From Streptomyces sulfonofaciens (GTDB lineage Bacteria; Actinomycetota; Actinomycetes; Streptomycetales; Streptomycetaceae): DNA of 64,000 nt. Where the stretch lies: the NCBI RefSeq assembly GCF_014656295.1, contig NZ_BNCD01000015.1, positions 124,001-188,000 of the forward strand, written 5' to 3'. The notes under the pieces are model-generated. The model was not told the DNA's origin, ran no database searches, and saw nothing but the letters and a program-made list of their open reading frames with translations. Within the stretch, counting starts at the first letter, position 1; each line of letters begins with the position of its first letter. Below, piece after piece: positions 30,765 through 38,526 of the stretch. The translations under genes were made by a program, and so were the position numbers.

Positions 30765-32375
30765 CTAGGGCTCCGAGGTCTCGGACTCCAGGCTCTTGCG
30801 GGTGGCCGGGCCGTAGACGCCGTGTTCGTCGCCGTCGATCCCGCGGGTGTCCTGGTAGTGGCCGACCGCCTTCTCGAGGTCCTTGCTGTAGACGCCGTCC
30901 GCCCTGCTCAGGTACAGCAGGAGCTGCCGCAGCCGCCGCTGCAGCTCCTCCACCTCCGGACCCTGGTCGCCGGGGCGCAATATCACGGGCCCCGAGTCCA
31001 CCGGCGGAGACGGGGACGTGGAGCCGCTGGGCGGCGGGGGAGCGCCGGGGGCGCTGGGCGGGGGTACGGGGGCCGTCGCGGCGGCGGAACCAGGCGGCGA
31101 CGCCGACGGTGACGGACCCCTGCCGGCCGAGGTGGCCTGCGGCTGCCCGGGGGCGGCGGGTGCGCCGCCCCAGGCGGAACCGGTCGTCGCGGGCTCCGTG
31201 GCCGTGCTGTCCGGCGCGCTCGACGCGCTCTCGGTGCTCGGCAACGCTGCGTCCCGCGACGGCTTCTGATCCGAGAACGACCCGCTCGTGAGCAGGACCA
31301 CGCACGCGACGACCGCGGCACCGGCCACGGCCAGGACGGCCATGCGGCGGCGGTTGCGCGGGTGCCCGGGCCCGCCGGGGCCTGCCAGGGCGTCCTGGTC
31401 CTCCTCGCCGCCCGGGCGGCCCGGGCCGCCGGGACCGTCCGGGGTCTTCGGTGAACCCGGCACGCGCATGGTGTCCGCACCGCTCCACGGGCCCGGGCCG
31501 TCGTTCCACGGGCCCGGACCGTCGTTCCACGCGCCCGGACCGCCGGGAGCGGCCGGCGTGCGTACGGTGTCCGTGCCGCCGGTGCCGCCGGTGCCGCCGG
31601 TGCCGCCCGCGGCGCTCGTGGTGCCCGTGTCCGCCCTGTGGCCTGTGGCCGCCGTGCTGACTGTGCCCGCCGTGGCGCCCGTGCCGCCCACCATGGCGCG
31701 GGTGCGGCCCCGGTCCCTCCGGCCGGCGTGCCGTGCGGGTGCGCTGCCCGGTCCGGGCACGGCCGCGTCCAGGGTGCGGCCGGATCCGGCGGCCTTCTCC
31801 GTATCGTCCGGGAACGCGGTGGTGTGCGGTGCACCGGAGGTGTCCGCGGGGGCGTGGGCGGGCGGTGCGGCAGCGCCCGTGCGCTCGGGGTCGGGTACGC
31901 CCGCCGAGCCCGCCGCCCGGTCCCGGCCCCCGGAACCCTCGGCGGTGTCCTCGCGTGGTCCCCAGATGTCCTCGATGCTCCAGCCCAGCGGACCGTTCGG
32001 GCCCAGGAGCGCGTAGGTGTCCAGGGCGTCCCCGTCCGGGCCCTCCCGGTCAGGCGTTTCCACCGCCGAACCCGCCTCCGTGGCCGAACCCGCCTCCGCT
32101 GCGGCGTCGGGGTCCCGCAGCGAGACATAGGGCCGCAGGCGCGGTGGCTCGAACTCGTCCGTCCTCGTGTGGACGCCGTCCACCTCCGCACGGCGGCGGT
32201 CCGCCCCCGCAGGGGCACCGTCCGCAGGGGAAGCGGCACCCCTCCGCAGCCGGTCCGGCGTCTGCCGCACCGAGCCGTCGACGGCCGGAGCCGGGAACTG
32301 GTCGGCGCACGGACATGCCGGTGCGCCTGTGGGGGTGTGCTCTGTTCCGCAATGTGGACAGTGCTGTGCGGTCAC
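30765..32375 (-). CDS. Membrane protein with zinc-ribbon N-terminus and peptidoglycan-binding C-terminus
   Basis: 536 residues. MTAQHCPHCGTEHTPTGAP, then CPCAD, gives a zinc-ribbon-like cluster at residues 6-25. Residues 30-330 are disordered and rich in Gly/Pro/Asp/Thr, with repeats such as WNDGPGP twice and GGTGGTGGT. A single membrane helix follows a basic stop-transfer (RNRRRMAVLAVAGAAVVACV, about 345-364). Outside, a Pro/Ser linker leads to PG_binding_1 (LRPGDQGPEVEELQRRLRQL, DGVYSKDLEKAVGHYQDTRG, GVYGPATRKSLE). The layout implies a cytoplasmic zinc-ribbon sensor linked to the cell wall. Function unknown; convergent with the HAD gene. Confidence 0.88.
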   Translation of the reverse strand: MTAQHCPHCGTEHTPTGAPACPCADQFPAPAVDGSVRQTPDRLRRGAASPADGAPAGADRRRAEVDGVHTRTDEFEPPRLRPYVSLRDPDAAAEAGSATEAGSAVETPDREGPDGDALDTYALLGPNGPLGWSIEDIWGPREDTAEGSGGRDRAAGSAGVPDPERTGAAAPPAHAPADTSGAPHTTAFPDDTEKAAGSGRTLDAAVPGPGSAPARHAGRRDRGRTRAMVGGTGATAGTVSTAATGHRADTGTTSAAGGTGGTGGTGGTDTVRTPAAPGGPGAWNDGPGPWNDGPGPWSGADTMRVPGSPKTPDGPGGPGRPGGEEDQDALAGPGGPGHPRNRRRMAVLAVAGAAVVACVVLLTSGSFSDQKPSRDAALPSTESASSAPDSTATEPATTGSAWGGAPAAPGQPQATSAGRGPSPSASPPGSAAATAPVPPPSAPGAPPPPSGSTSPSPPVDSGPVILRPGDQGPEVEELQRRLRQLLLYLSRADGVYSKDLEKAVGHYQDTRGIDGDEHGVYGPATRKSLESETSEP

Positions 32376-32984
32376 CGTGGGGGGCCCTCTCCTGAAACCT
32401 GCACCGAGAGATTATGCAGACCGTATACGGCCCGGCTGCCGGCGGGCACAGGCGCCCTTAGGACTCAACCGGCCATAACGGGTTACTCCGGCAATGTGAA
32501 GGGCCGAAATTTCGCCGCCGAGGTCGCGGGAGGTGCCCATGCCCCGCCATGCGGACGGCTCGTCCTGGAATGCGGACGGGCCGTCACACTCCCGGCCGAG
32601 CGGATCCCGCGACGCCGCGGCGGCCGCGCACGGGCCCGCACGCGGCACGGGCGGCACGAGCCACACGGGTGACACAGATGACACGCGTGACACGGGCGAC
32701 ACCGGCGCAACGGGTGACTCCTCAGACGCCGGCACAACGGGAGGCACCCAAGACACCCGCGGTACCGGAGATCCCTCCGGTACAGAAGACACCACCTCCA
32801 CCAGAGCCGCGAAAGCCGCCAGAGACACCGCAGCCACCGCAGCCACCGGAGCCCCCGGAGGAACCGGCAGCTCCGCCATGCCCACCCGTACCGCGGGCCT
32901 CGTCACCGGAGCGGCGAGGACGGCGGGGACGAGCCCGTCGAGGCCCGCCGGCCCGGGGTCCTGGCCTCCATCGGCGCCCTGCTG
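32376..32984. other. 609-bp stretch between the zinc-ribbon gene and the MFS core
   Basis: The first about 150 bp is a probable divergent promoter region (a weakly AT-richer TTATGCAGACCGTATAC lies about 32412-32428). From 32539 on it probably encodes the displaced N-terminus of the MFS transporter, described separately. Confidence 0.5.
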
Positions 32985-32985
32985 A
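32539..32985 (+). other. Probable N-terminal segment of the MFS gene, out of frame with its core
   Basis: ATG 32539 has a strong GGGAGG (32528-32533) and opens MPRHADGSSWNADGPSHSR, a hydrophilic Thr/Asp/Gly-repeat tail (GDTDDTRDTGDTGATGD). This frame stops at 32983-32985, overlapping the first ATG of the transporter core. In the core frame the conserved sequence continues upstream of that ATG (EARRPGVLASIGALLMGLLL), with no ATG, GTG or TTG before a stop at 32715. A one-base deletion between about 32880 and 32945 would explain both facts. Confidence 0.55.
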
Positions 32986-34946
32986 TGGGCCTGCTGCTCG
33001 CGGCCCTCGACCAGACCATCGTGGCGACCGCACTGCCCACCATCGTCAGCGACCTCGGCGGACTCGAACATCTGTCCTGGGTGGTGACCGCCTACCTGCT
33101 CGCGTCGACCGCGGCCACCCCGCTCTGGGGCAAGCTCGGCGACCAGTACGGCCGCAAGCGGCTCTTCCAGGCCGCGATCGTCATCTTCCTCATCGGGTCC
33201 GTGCTGTGCGGCGTGGCGCGGAACATGCCCGAACTGATCGTCTTCCGCGCGGTCCAGGGGCTGGGCGGCGGAGGTCTGATCGTGCTGTCGATGGCGATCG
33301 TCGGCGATCTGGTGGCCCCCCGCGAACGCGGCCGCTACCAGGGGCTCTTCGGCGCGGTCTTCGGCACCACCAGCGTGCTCGGACCGCTGCTCGGCGGTGT
33401 GTTCACCCAGCACCTGAGCTGGCGCTGGGTCTTCTACGTCAACGTGCCGGTCGGCATCGTCGCACTCGTCGTCATCGCCACCACGCTGCACACCCCCGCG
33501 CGCACCCGGCGGCACACGATCGACTACCCGGGCACGGCGCTGATCGCCTCCGTCGCGACCTGCCTGGTGCTCGTCGCCTCGCTCGGCGGCACCACGTGGC
33601 CCTGGGACTCCCCGCAGATCATCGGCCTCGCGGTGCTCGGCGCCGCGCTCGCCGTGCTGTTCGTGGTGGTGGAGCGCAGGGCCGCGGAACCGGTGCTGCC
33701 GCCGAAGCTGTTCCGCATCCGCACCTTCACCCTGGCCGCCGTGATCAGCTTCGTGGTGGGGTTCGCGATGTTCGGCGCGATGACCTACCTGCCGACGTTC
33801 CTCCAGGTCGTCCAGGGCATCTCGCCGACCCTGTCGGGCGTGCACATGCTGCCGATGGTGTTCGGGCTGATGCTGTCCTCCACGGTCTCCGGTCAGATCG
33901 TCAGCCGCACCGGACGCTGGAAGGTCTTCCCGGTCACGGGCACCGCCGTCACCACCGCCGGGCTGCTGCTCCTGCACCGGCTCGACGAGTTCAGCGGCAC
34001 CGCCGTACTCAGCCTCACCTTCTTCGTGTTCGGCCTGGGCCTGGGCCTGGTCATGCAGGTGATGGTGCTGATCGTGCAGAACTCCGTCGGGTACGAGGAT
34101 TTGGGCGTGGCCACCTCGGGCGCCACGTTCTTCCGCTCCATCGGCGCGTCCTTCGGCGTGGCGATCTTCGGTACCGTCTTCACGAGCCGGCTCGGTTCCC
34201 AGCTCGCCTCCGCGCTCGCCGGGCGTCCGCTGCCGTCGGGGGTGAGCGCGGGGGCGCTGGAGGCGGACCCGCGCGGCATCCGGCTGCTGCCGCCGGCCCT
34301 GCGGCCACCGGTGGTGCACGCGTACGCGTCCGCGATCACCGATGTCTTCCTCTACGCCTCGCCCGTCGCGCTGCTCGCCTTCGTCCTCGCGTGCTTCCTG
34401 CGCGAGGACCGGCTGCGGGCGTCCGTGCGGGCGCCCGACGGCAGCGAGACGGTGGCCAGCAACCCGGTGGAGCGCTCCTCCCACGACGAGGCGGCGCGGG
34501 CACTGTCGCTGCTGGGCACCAGGGAGGGACGCCGGCAGATCTACGCCCGGATCACCGAGCGGGCCGGCTACGACCTGCTGCCCGCCTCGTCGTGGCTGCT
34601 GCTGCGCATCCGGCGGTACGGCTCCGCGGACCCCGCCGTGCTGGCCGCCCGCCGTACCGTGCCGCTGTCCGTGCTTACCGCCGCGGCACGACAGGTGGAA
34701 GGGCGGGGGCTGGCGGTGCGCAAGGGGCTGGCGCTGGTCCTGACGCGGCATGGACAGGAGGTCACGGAGCGGCTGGAGGAGGCACGCGAGGGGTGCTTCG
34801 CGGAGCTGCTGGGGGACTGGTGGCGGGCCGGCCGCTCGGCCGACCTCAACGAGCTGGTGCGGGAGCTGAGCAAGGAGATGTGCGGGTCCGACCGGGAGCG
34901 GCCGCGCGATCCGACGCCGCGCGAGGAGCGGCGGGGAGTGGGCTGA
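32985..34946 (+). CDS. DHA2-type MFS drug exporter with C-terminal MarR-like domain (N-terminus displaced)
   Basis: 653 residues counted from ATG 32985, which is probably not the original start (see the segment at 32539). EmrB/QacA-type exporter with 14 membrane segments: LAALDQTIVATALPTIVSDL (motif D1), GKLGDQYGRKRLFQ (motif A), GLGGGGLIVLSMAIVGDLV, and FGAVFGTTSVLGPLLGG (motif C, antiporter). After about residue 490 a winged-helix MarR-like region follows: GRRQIYARITERAGYDLLPA, LLLRIRRYGSADPAVL, VLTAAARQVEGRGLAVRKGL and LTRHGQEVTERLEEA. This fusion is found in other Streptomyces exporters. Substrate unknown; monocistronic. Confidence 0.85.
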   Translation: MGLLLAALDQTIVATALPTIVSDLGGLEHLSWVVTAYLLASTAATPLWGKLGDQYGRKRLFQAAIVIFLIGSVLCGVARNMPELIVFRAVQGLGGGGLIVLSMAIVGDLVAPRERGRYQGLFGAVFGTTSVLGPLLGGVFTQHLSWRWVFYVNVPVGIVALVVIATTLHTPARTRRHTIDYPGTALIASVATCLVLVASLGGTTWPWDSPQIIGLAVLGAALAVLFVVVERRAAEPVLPPKLFRIRTFTLAAVISFVVGFAMFGAMTYLPTFLQVVQGISPTLSGVHMLPMVFGLMLSSTVSGQIVSRTGRWKVFPVTGTAVTTAGLLLLHRLDEFSGTAVLSLTFFVFGLGLGLVMQVMVLIVQNSVGYEDLGVATSGATFFRSIGASFGVAIFGTVFTSRLGSQLASALAGRPLPSGVSAGALEADPRGIRLLPPALRPPVVHAYASAITDVFLYASPVALLAFVLACFLREDRLRASVRAPDGSETVASNPVERSSHDEAARALSLLGTREGRRQIYARITERAGYDLLPASSWLLLRIRRYGSADPAVLAARRTVPLSVLTAAARQVEGRGLAVRKGLALVLTRHGQEVTERLEEAREGCFAELLGDWWRAGRSADLNELVRELSKEMCGSDRERPRDPTPREERRGVG

Positions 34947-34966
34947 GAGCGCACGGGGTCGCGCCC

Positions 34967-35039
34967 GCCCCGCTCCCGCGCCTCGCCCTCTCGCGCCCCG
35001 CCCCGCGCCCGCTCCTAGCCCCGCTCCCGCGCCTCGCCC
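34967..35039. repeat. 22-bp direct repeat, two copies
   Basis: Identical 22-bp units at 34967-34988 and 35018-35039, beginning GCCCCGCTCCCGCG. Both are in the short gap after the MFS stop; no function is evident. Confidence 0.8.
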
Positions 35040-35176
35040 CGTGCCGGGTCCTGCGGCGTGGGTCCTGTGGGCCCGTGGGGCGTGCGGGGCGCCCGGTGTC
35101 CGCGCGGGGGCCGGGCCGACCGCGCACCCGCGCCGGCGGCGCGCACGCCCGCGCAAGCAGGGACGCGGCTCCGGGA

Positions 35177-35710
35177 TCAGAGGGCCGCCGGGGGCCGCAG
35201 GTCCTTGGCGAGCCAGTGGTCGGCGTACGGCTCGGTGTTGTGGGGCGGGGTCTCCCGGTAGCCGTACCGGGCGTAGAGGGCCCTGGCCTCGGTGAGGTCA
35301 TGACGGGTGTCCAGGACCAGACGGCCGGCGCCCAGCTCCCGGGCCGCCTCCTCGGCCGCGGCCAGGAGGGCCGCTCCTCCGCCGCGTCCGCGCAGCTCCT
35401 TGCGCACGAAGACCCGCTTGAGCTCGGCCGTGGCCGCGTCGAGCAGGCGTACGCCCGCCGTGCCCGCGGGCGCGCCGCCGTACCGGGCCACCAGGAGGAG
35501 GCCGGTGGGCGGCAGCAGGCCGTCGCCGTCGTTCGCCGCGATCTCACGGGCCAGTTCCTCCCGCGGTGTGCCGCGGCCCTCGTGCAGCAGGTACCAGCGG
35601 TCGCTGACCTCGGTGTAGTAGGCCCGCCACAGGGCCGCTGCGGCCTCGGCACCCGGCGGCTCGGCGGCGATCACCCAGGGGGCGCAGGCGCTCTGGCCCC
35701 TGTGCGTCAC
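35177..35710 (-). CDS. GNAT family N-acetyltransferase
   Basis: 177 residues from GTG 35710, whose GTGA overlaps the stop of the reductase gene; an internal GTG 33 bp further in is an alternative. GNAT motifs: LLLVARYGGAPAGTAGVRLL (strands 2-4), ELKRVFVRKELRGRGGGAAL (motif A with the acetyl-CoA loop RGRGGGA), LGAGRLVLDTRHDLTEA and ALYARYGYRETPPHN (motif B). Cytoplasmic. Coupled translation with the RibD-type reductase suggests a shared small-molecule target. Substrate not predictable. Confidence 0.9.
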   Translation of the reverse strand: MTHRGQSACAPWVIAAEPPGAEAAAALWRAYYTEVSDRWYLLHEGRGTPREELAREIAANDGDGLLPPTGLLLVARYGGAPAGTAGVRLLDAATAELKRVFVRKELRGRGGGAALLAAAEEAARELGAGRLVLDTRHDLTEARALYARYGYRETPPHNTEPYADHWLAKDLRPPAAL

Positions 35711-36348
35711 GCGCGGTGCCCCCCTCGCCGGTGGACGGGGGGCCGCAGGGTGAGGTGCACGGTGCCGGACGCGCCGCTCACCCGGCCGGCCTCCCAGTCC
35801 ACGTGCTCGGCGCCGATGTGCTCGAAGAGGCGGGTGCCGGAGCCGAGCAGCACGGGCACGATGTGCAGCCGCAGTTCGTCCAGCAGTCCGGCCCTGATCG
35901 CCTGCTGGATCACGTCGGCGCCGCCGGTGAGCGAGACGTCCTGCATGCCCGCCGCGTCCCTGGCGCGAGCGAGAGCGTTCTCCAGGCCGTCCGCGACGAA
36001 CAGGAAGGTTGTGCCGCCGGCCCGTACGTCGGGCTCCCTCGGGGTGTGGGTGAGCACGAACACCGGCTTGCGGAACGGCGGCCGGGGACCCCAGGCGGCG
36101 CTGCCCGACAGGTACATCCCGTAGCCCATGAGGAACGCGCCGGCCCGTTCGAAGGACTCCTCCAGCGCATCGGACTCCGGTCCCACGGCGCCGCCGGGCA
36201 GTCCGTGCCGCCGGCGCCAGCTCGCCAGCCCGTACACCCACTGGTGCAGGCGTTCGCCGCCGACGCCCAGCGGATGCTCGGCGCCCGCGTCCGGTCCTGT
36301 GATGAAACCGTCGAGCGACATCGAGACATCGGCGAAGAGGTGATCCAT
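35707..36348 (-). CDS. RibD C-terminal / dihydrofolate-reductase-like family protein
   Basis: 213 residues. The DHFR-like fold of the RibD_C family: DHLFADVSMSLDGFITGPDA at the N-terminus, GAFLMGYGMYLSGSAAW, FVLTHTPREPDVRAGG, VSLTGGADVIQQAIRAGLLD and LRLHIVPVLLGSGTRLFEHI. These proteins bind NADPH and reduce small molecules; most stand-alone actinobacterial copies have no known substrate. The stop overlaps the GNAT start (GTGA), so the two are one transcript. No folate or riboflavin genes are nearby, arguing against a role in those pathways. Confidence 0.92.
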   Translation of the reverse strand: MDHLFADVSMSLDGFITGPDAGAEHPLGVGGERLHQWVYGLASWRRRHGLPGGAVGPESDALEESFERAGAFLMGYGMYLSGSAAWGPRPPFRKPVFVLTHTPREPDVRAGGTTFLFVADGLENALARARDAAGMQDVSLTGGADVIQQAIRAGLLDELRLHIVPVLLGSGTRLFEHIGAEHVDWEAGRVSGASGTVHLTLRPPVHRRGGHRA

Positions 36349-36570
36349 TACTGGGCGCTTTCCCTCGGTTCCAGGCGGTGCCGGGTCGGCATCCGCCCCT
36401 GCGGCCGCGGACGGGGACCGGAGCCCTCGTCATCCGGCGCGGTCGGCCGCGGCCGGCGGCGTGTGCGGTGCATGGACGCGCGGTGCGCGGGCGTGCGGGG
36501 CGTGCGGCACGGTGCGGGGGCGTGGCCGCGGGTCCGGGCGCGCCCGCAGCCTGGCGTGCACCGGCGGACG

Positions 36571-36975
36571 TCAGCCGGGGTGCAGATCGCGCCACTCTCG
36601 GGCGACGGCCTCGACGTCGTACGGCTTCTTGCCCAGCGGCGGGCCGGGCGGCGGCTTCAGCATCGCCTCCCTGATCCGCGCGTTCACGGCGGTGACGATG
36701 CGCCGGGCGGCGGCCTCGGACGGGGCGCGGCGCGCGGCTTCGAGGGCGTCCTCGGCCTCCTTGCGCAGGGCGAGGGTCGGCGGCAGGACGGACAGGCCCT
36801 CCTGGGCCATCTTCTGCTTCACCCACCACAGCTCGTCGTAGGTGCGGTCGGTGCCGCGGGGCAGGGGCCTGCCCGCACCGGACAGGCCGGAGAACGCGCC
36901 GCGTTCCTCCGCCTCACGGATCTGCTTGTCGATCCACGACTCGAAGCTGACGCCTGGGGGCTTGCGCTCCGTCAT
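36571..36975 (-). CDS. DUF1992 (DnaJ-homologue-C28-like) protein
   Basis: 134 residues from ATG 36975. The family layout is complete: SFESWIDKQIREAEERGAF, GLSGAGRPLPRGTDRTYDEL, WWVKQKMAQEGLSVLPPTLA, LRKEAEDALEAARRAPSEAA, VTAVNARIREAM and a late PPGPPLGKKPYDVEAVAREW. DUF1992 proteins are short, soluble and helical, often linked to J-domain proteins in eukaryotes; bacterial function is unknown. Monocistronic; a longer overlapping frame on this strand has no further conserved sequence. Confidence 0.9.
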   Translation of the reverse strand: MTERKPPGVSFESWIDKQIREAEERGAFSGLSGAGRPLPRGTDRTYDELWWVKQKMAQEGLSVLPPTLALRKEAEDALEAARRAPSEAAARRIVTAVNARIREAMLKPPPGPPLGKKPYDVEAVAREWRDLHPG

Positions 36976-37273
36976 GCCTCCCATTGTCGCAGAGCAGGCG
37001 GGCCGTACGGGGCGTGGGACCGCCGGCCGGGGAGTGCGCTTTCCGCGCCCCCCGCTCGAACGGGCGCCGCCGGGCGCGGCGCGCGGGAAGGGTGCGCGGG
37101 AAGGGCGCGCGGGAGGGGCTGTGTCCTGTGTCACGTGTCGCTGCCCAGGAGGGCTTTCCGCGCGCGCCGGGGCGCGGCCGCGACCTATCATGCGGCGGCG
37201 CGGTGCCGCGCCCGGCGGGCCCGCGACGCCGGCCGGGCCGCCCGCATCACCCGGCGAACGGTAAGGAGCACAA

Positions 37274-37666
37274 GTGCTGGAGCTCACGATGGCCTCGGTG
37301 GCGGAGGCTGAGGAAGGCGCGACGGCAGGCATGCTGATGGCCGACGCGCCGAGCGAACCCGGCGCCGTGCTGTGCGTGGGCCGCGACCGGAACGTCTGCC
37401 GCCTGGCGCCGCCCGACGGATGGCTGTTCGTCTCCCGCGTCCACCTGGAGTTCCGCTGCGGTCCCGACGGGCTCTGGACGGTCACCTGGCTGCACGGCTC
37501 GCAGGCCGAGCCGTCGTCGGACGTGCAGGTGGTGGCGGACGGCGCCGCGCAGGCCATGCCGTACGGGGGCTACTGGCGGATACCGGCGGGCGGGTCCGGC
37601 GAGGTGGTCATCCACGACCGGCTGGCGGCACGCTCGGTGAACGTGGGCTTCTACCACGAGCCGTGA
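37274..37666 (+). CDS. Small FHA-like domain protein
   Basis: 130 residues from GTG 37274 behind AAGGAG. The core has forkhead-associated features: VLCVGRDRNVCRLAPPDG (GR at the phosphopeptide loop), LFVSRVHLEFRCGPDGLW (the SRxHxxF loop), TVTWLHGSQAEPSSDVQVV and YWRIPAGGSGEVVIHD. It is the whole protein: there is no transmembrane or effector domain. FHA domains read phosphothreonine made by Ser/Thr kinases, so it may be an adaptor or inhibitor. No kinase gene lies in the window. Confidence 0.8.
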   Translation: MLELTMASVAEAEEGATAGMLMADAPSEPGAVLCVGRDRNVCRLAPPDGWLFVSRVHLEFRCGPDGLWTVTWLHGSQAEPSSDVQVVADGAAQAMPYGGYWRIPAGGSGEVVIHDRLAARSVNVGFYHEP

Positions 37667-37808
37667 GGCGCCCGCCCGAGCACCGACCGGCGGCCGCCGC
37701 GGCCGGTCAGGAGCCGGCGGCGGGACACGGCGGCGGGGTGCGCGGCGGCCATACGGCGGGGCGGTGCGGCGCGGTGCCGCGGCGGTGCGTTGCGGGGCCC
37801 GTGGCCGG

Positions 37809-38480
37809 TCAGGCCAGCACCCGGGCCAGCGAGAACCCGTCGTGCCCCTTGCTGCCCACGGTCTGCACGGCCGTCGCGGTCAGCTTCGGGTGGTCGGCCG
37901 TCATCTGCAGGAAGCGCCGCACGCCCTGGACGGCCTCGTCGTCGCTGTCGGCCTCGACGACACCGCCGCCGCGGACCACGTTGTCGCCGATGATCAGGCT
38001 GCCGGGGCGGGTCAGGCGCAGCGCCCACTCCAGGTACCGCGGGTAGTTCCCCTTGTCGGCGTCGATGAAGACCAGGTCGAAGGGGTCCGCACCCTCGTCG
38101 GCGAGGGCGGCGAGGGAGTCCAGCGCGGGACCGGTGCGCACGTCGGTGACCTTGTCGAGGCCGGCCCTGGCCAGGTTGGCGCGGGCCACCTCCGCGTGCC
38201 GCGGCTCGTACTCCAGGGTGATCAGACGGCCGCCGGGCGGGAGGGCGCGGGCCAGCCAGATGGTGCTGTAGCCGCCCAGCGTGCCGAGCTCCAGGATCCG
38301 CCGGGCGCCCTGGGTCAGGGCGAGCAGGTGGAGGAGCTTGCCCTGGTTCGGGGCGACGGCGATGTCCGGCAGGCCGGCCGCGGCGCTCTCCCGCAGTGCG
38401 GCTTCGAGGATCTCGTCGCGGGGGGCGAGGAGGGCGGTCAGGTACTCGTCGACGCCGGTCCACAACTGCTGCTCGCCCAT
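37809..38480 (-). CDS. SAM-dependent O-methyltransferase (Methyltransf_3 family)
   Basis: 223 residues from ATG 38480. Motifs: LPDIAVAPNQGKLLHLLA, RRILELGTLGGYSTIWLARA (SAM motif I), LITLEYEPRHAEVARANLAR, DLVFIDADKGNYPRYLEWA (metal DADK) and GSLIIGDNVVRGGGVVEAD. The class is the same as the gene at 11178-11837 but the two diverge outside the motifs, so they are paralogues of different age. Acts on small phenolic or similar acceptors in the cytoplasm; substrate unknown. It lies downstream of the broken MHS transporter gene, which ends 47 bp away on the same strand. Confidence 0.92.
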   Translation of the reverse strand: MGEQQLWTGVDEYLTALLAPRDEILEAALRESAAAGLPDIAVAPNQGKLLHLLALTQGARRILELGTLGGYSTIWLARALPPGGRLITLEYEPRHAEVARANLARAGLDKVTDVRTGPALDSLAALADEGADPFDLVFIDADKGNYPRYLEWALRLTRPGSLIIGDNVVRGGGVVEADSDDEAVQGVRRFLQMTADHPKLTATAVQTVGSKGHDGFSLARVLA

Positions 38481-38526
38481 GTGCCTCTTCCGTCCGTCCG
38501 GTGCGCCCGCGCTCACTTTGGGTAGT

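Noticed and set aside
32412..35156. 914-codon minus-strand frame opposite the MFS gene
   Set aside because: Composition-driven (Gly/Asp/His/Gln-rich) complement of the transporter; no domain.
32549..36124. 1191-codon plus-strand frame across the MFS, GNAT and RibD-type genes
   Set aside because: Arg/Pro-rich throughout, no motifs, and covers genes on both strands; a high-GC shadow frame.
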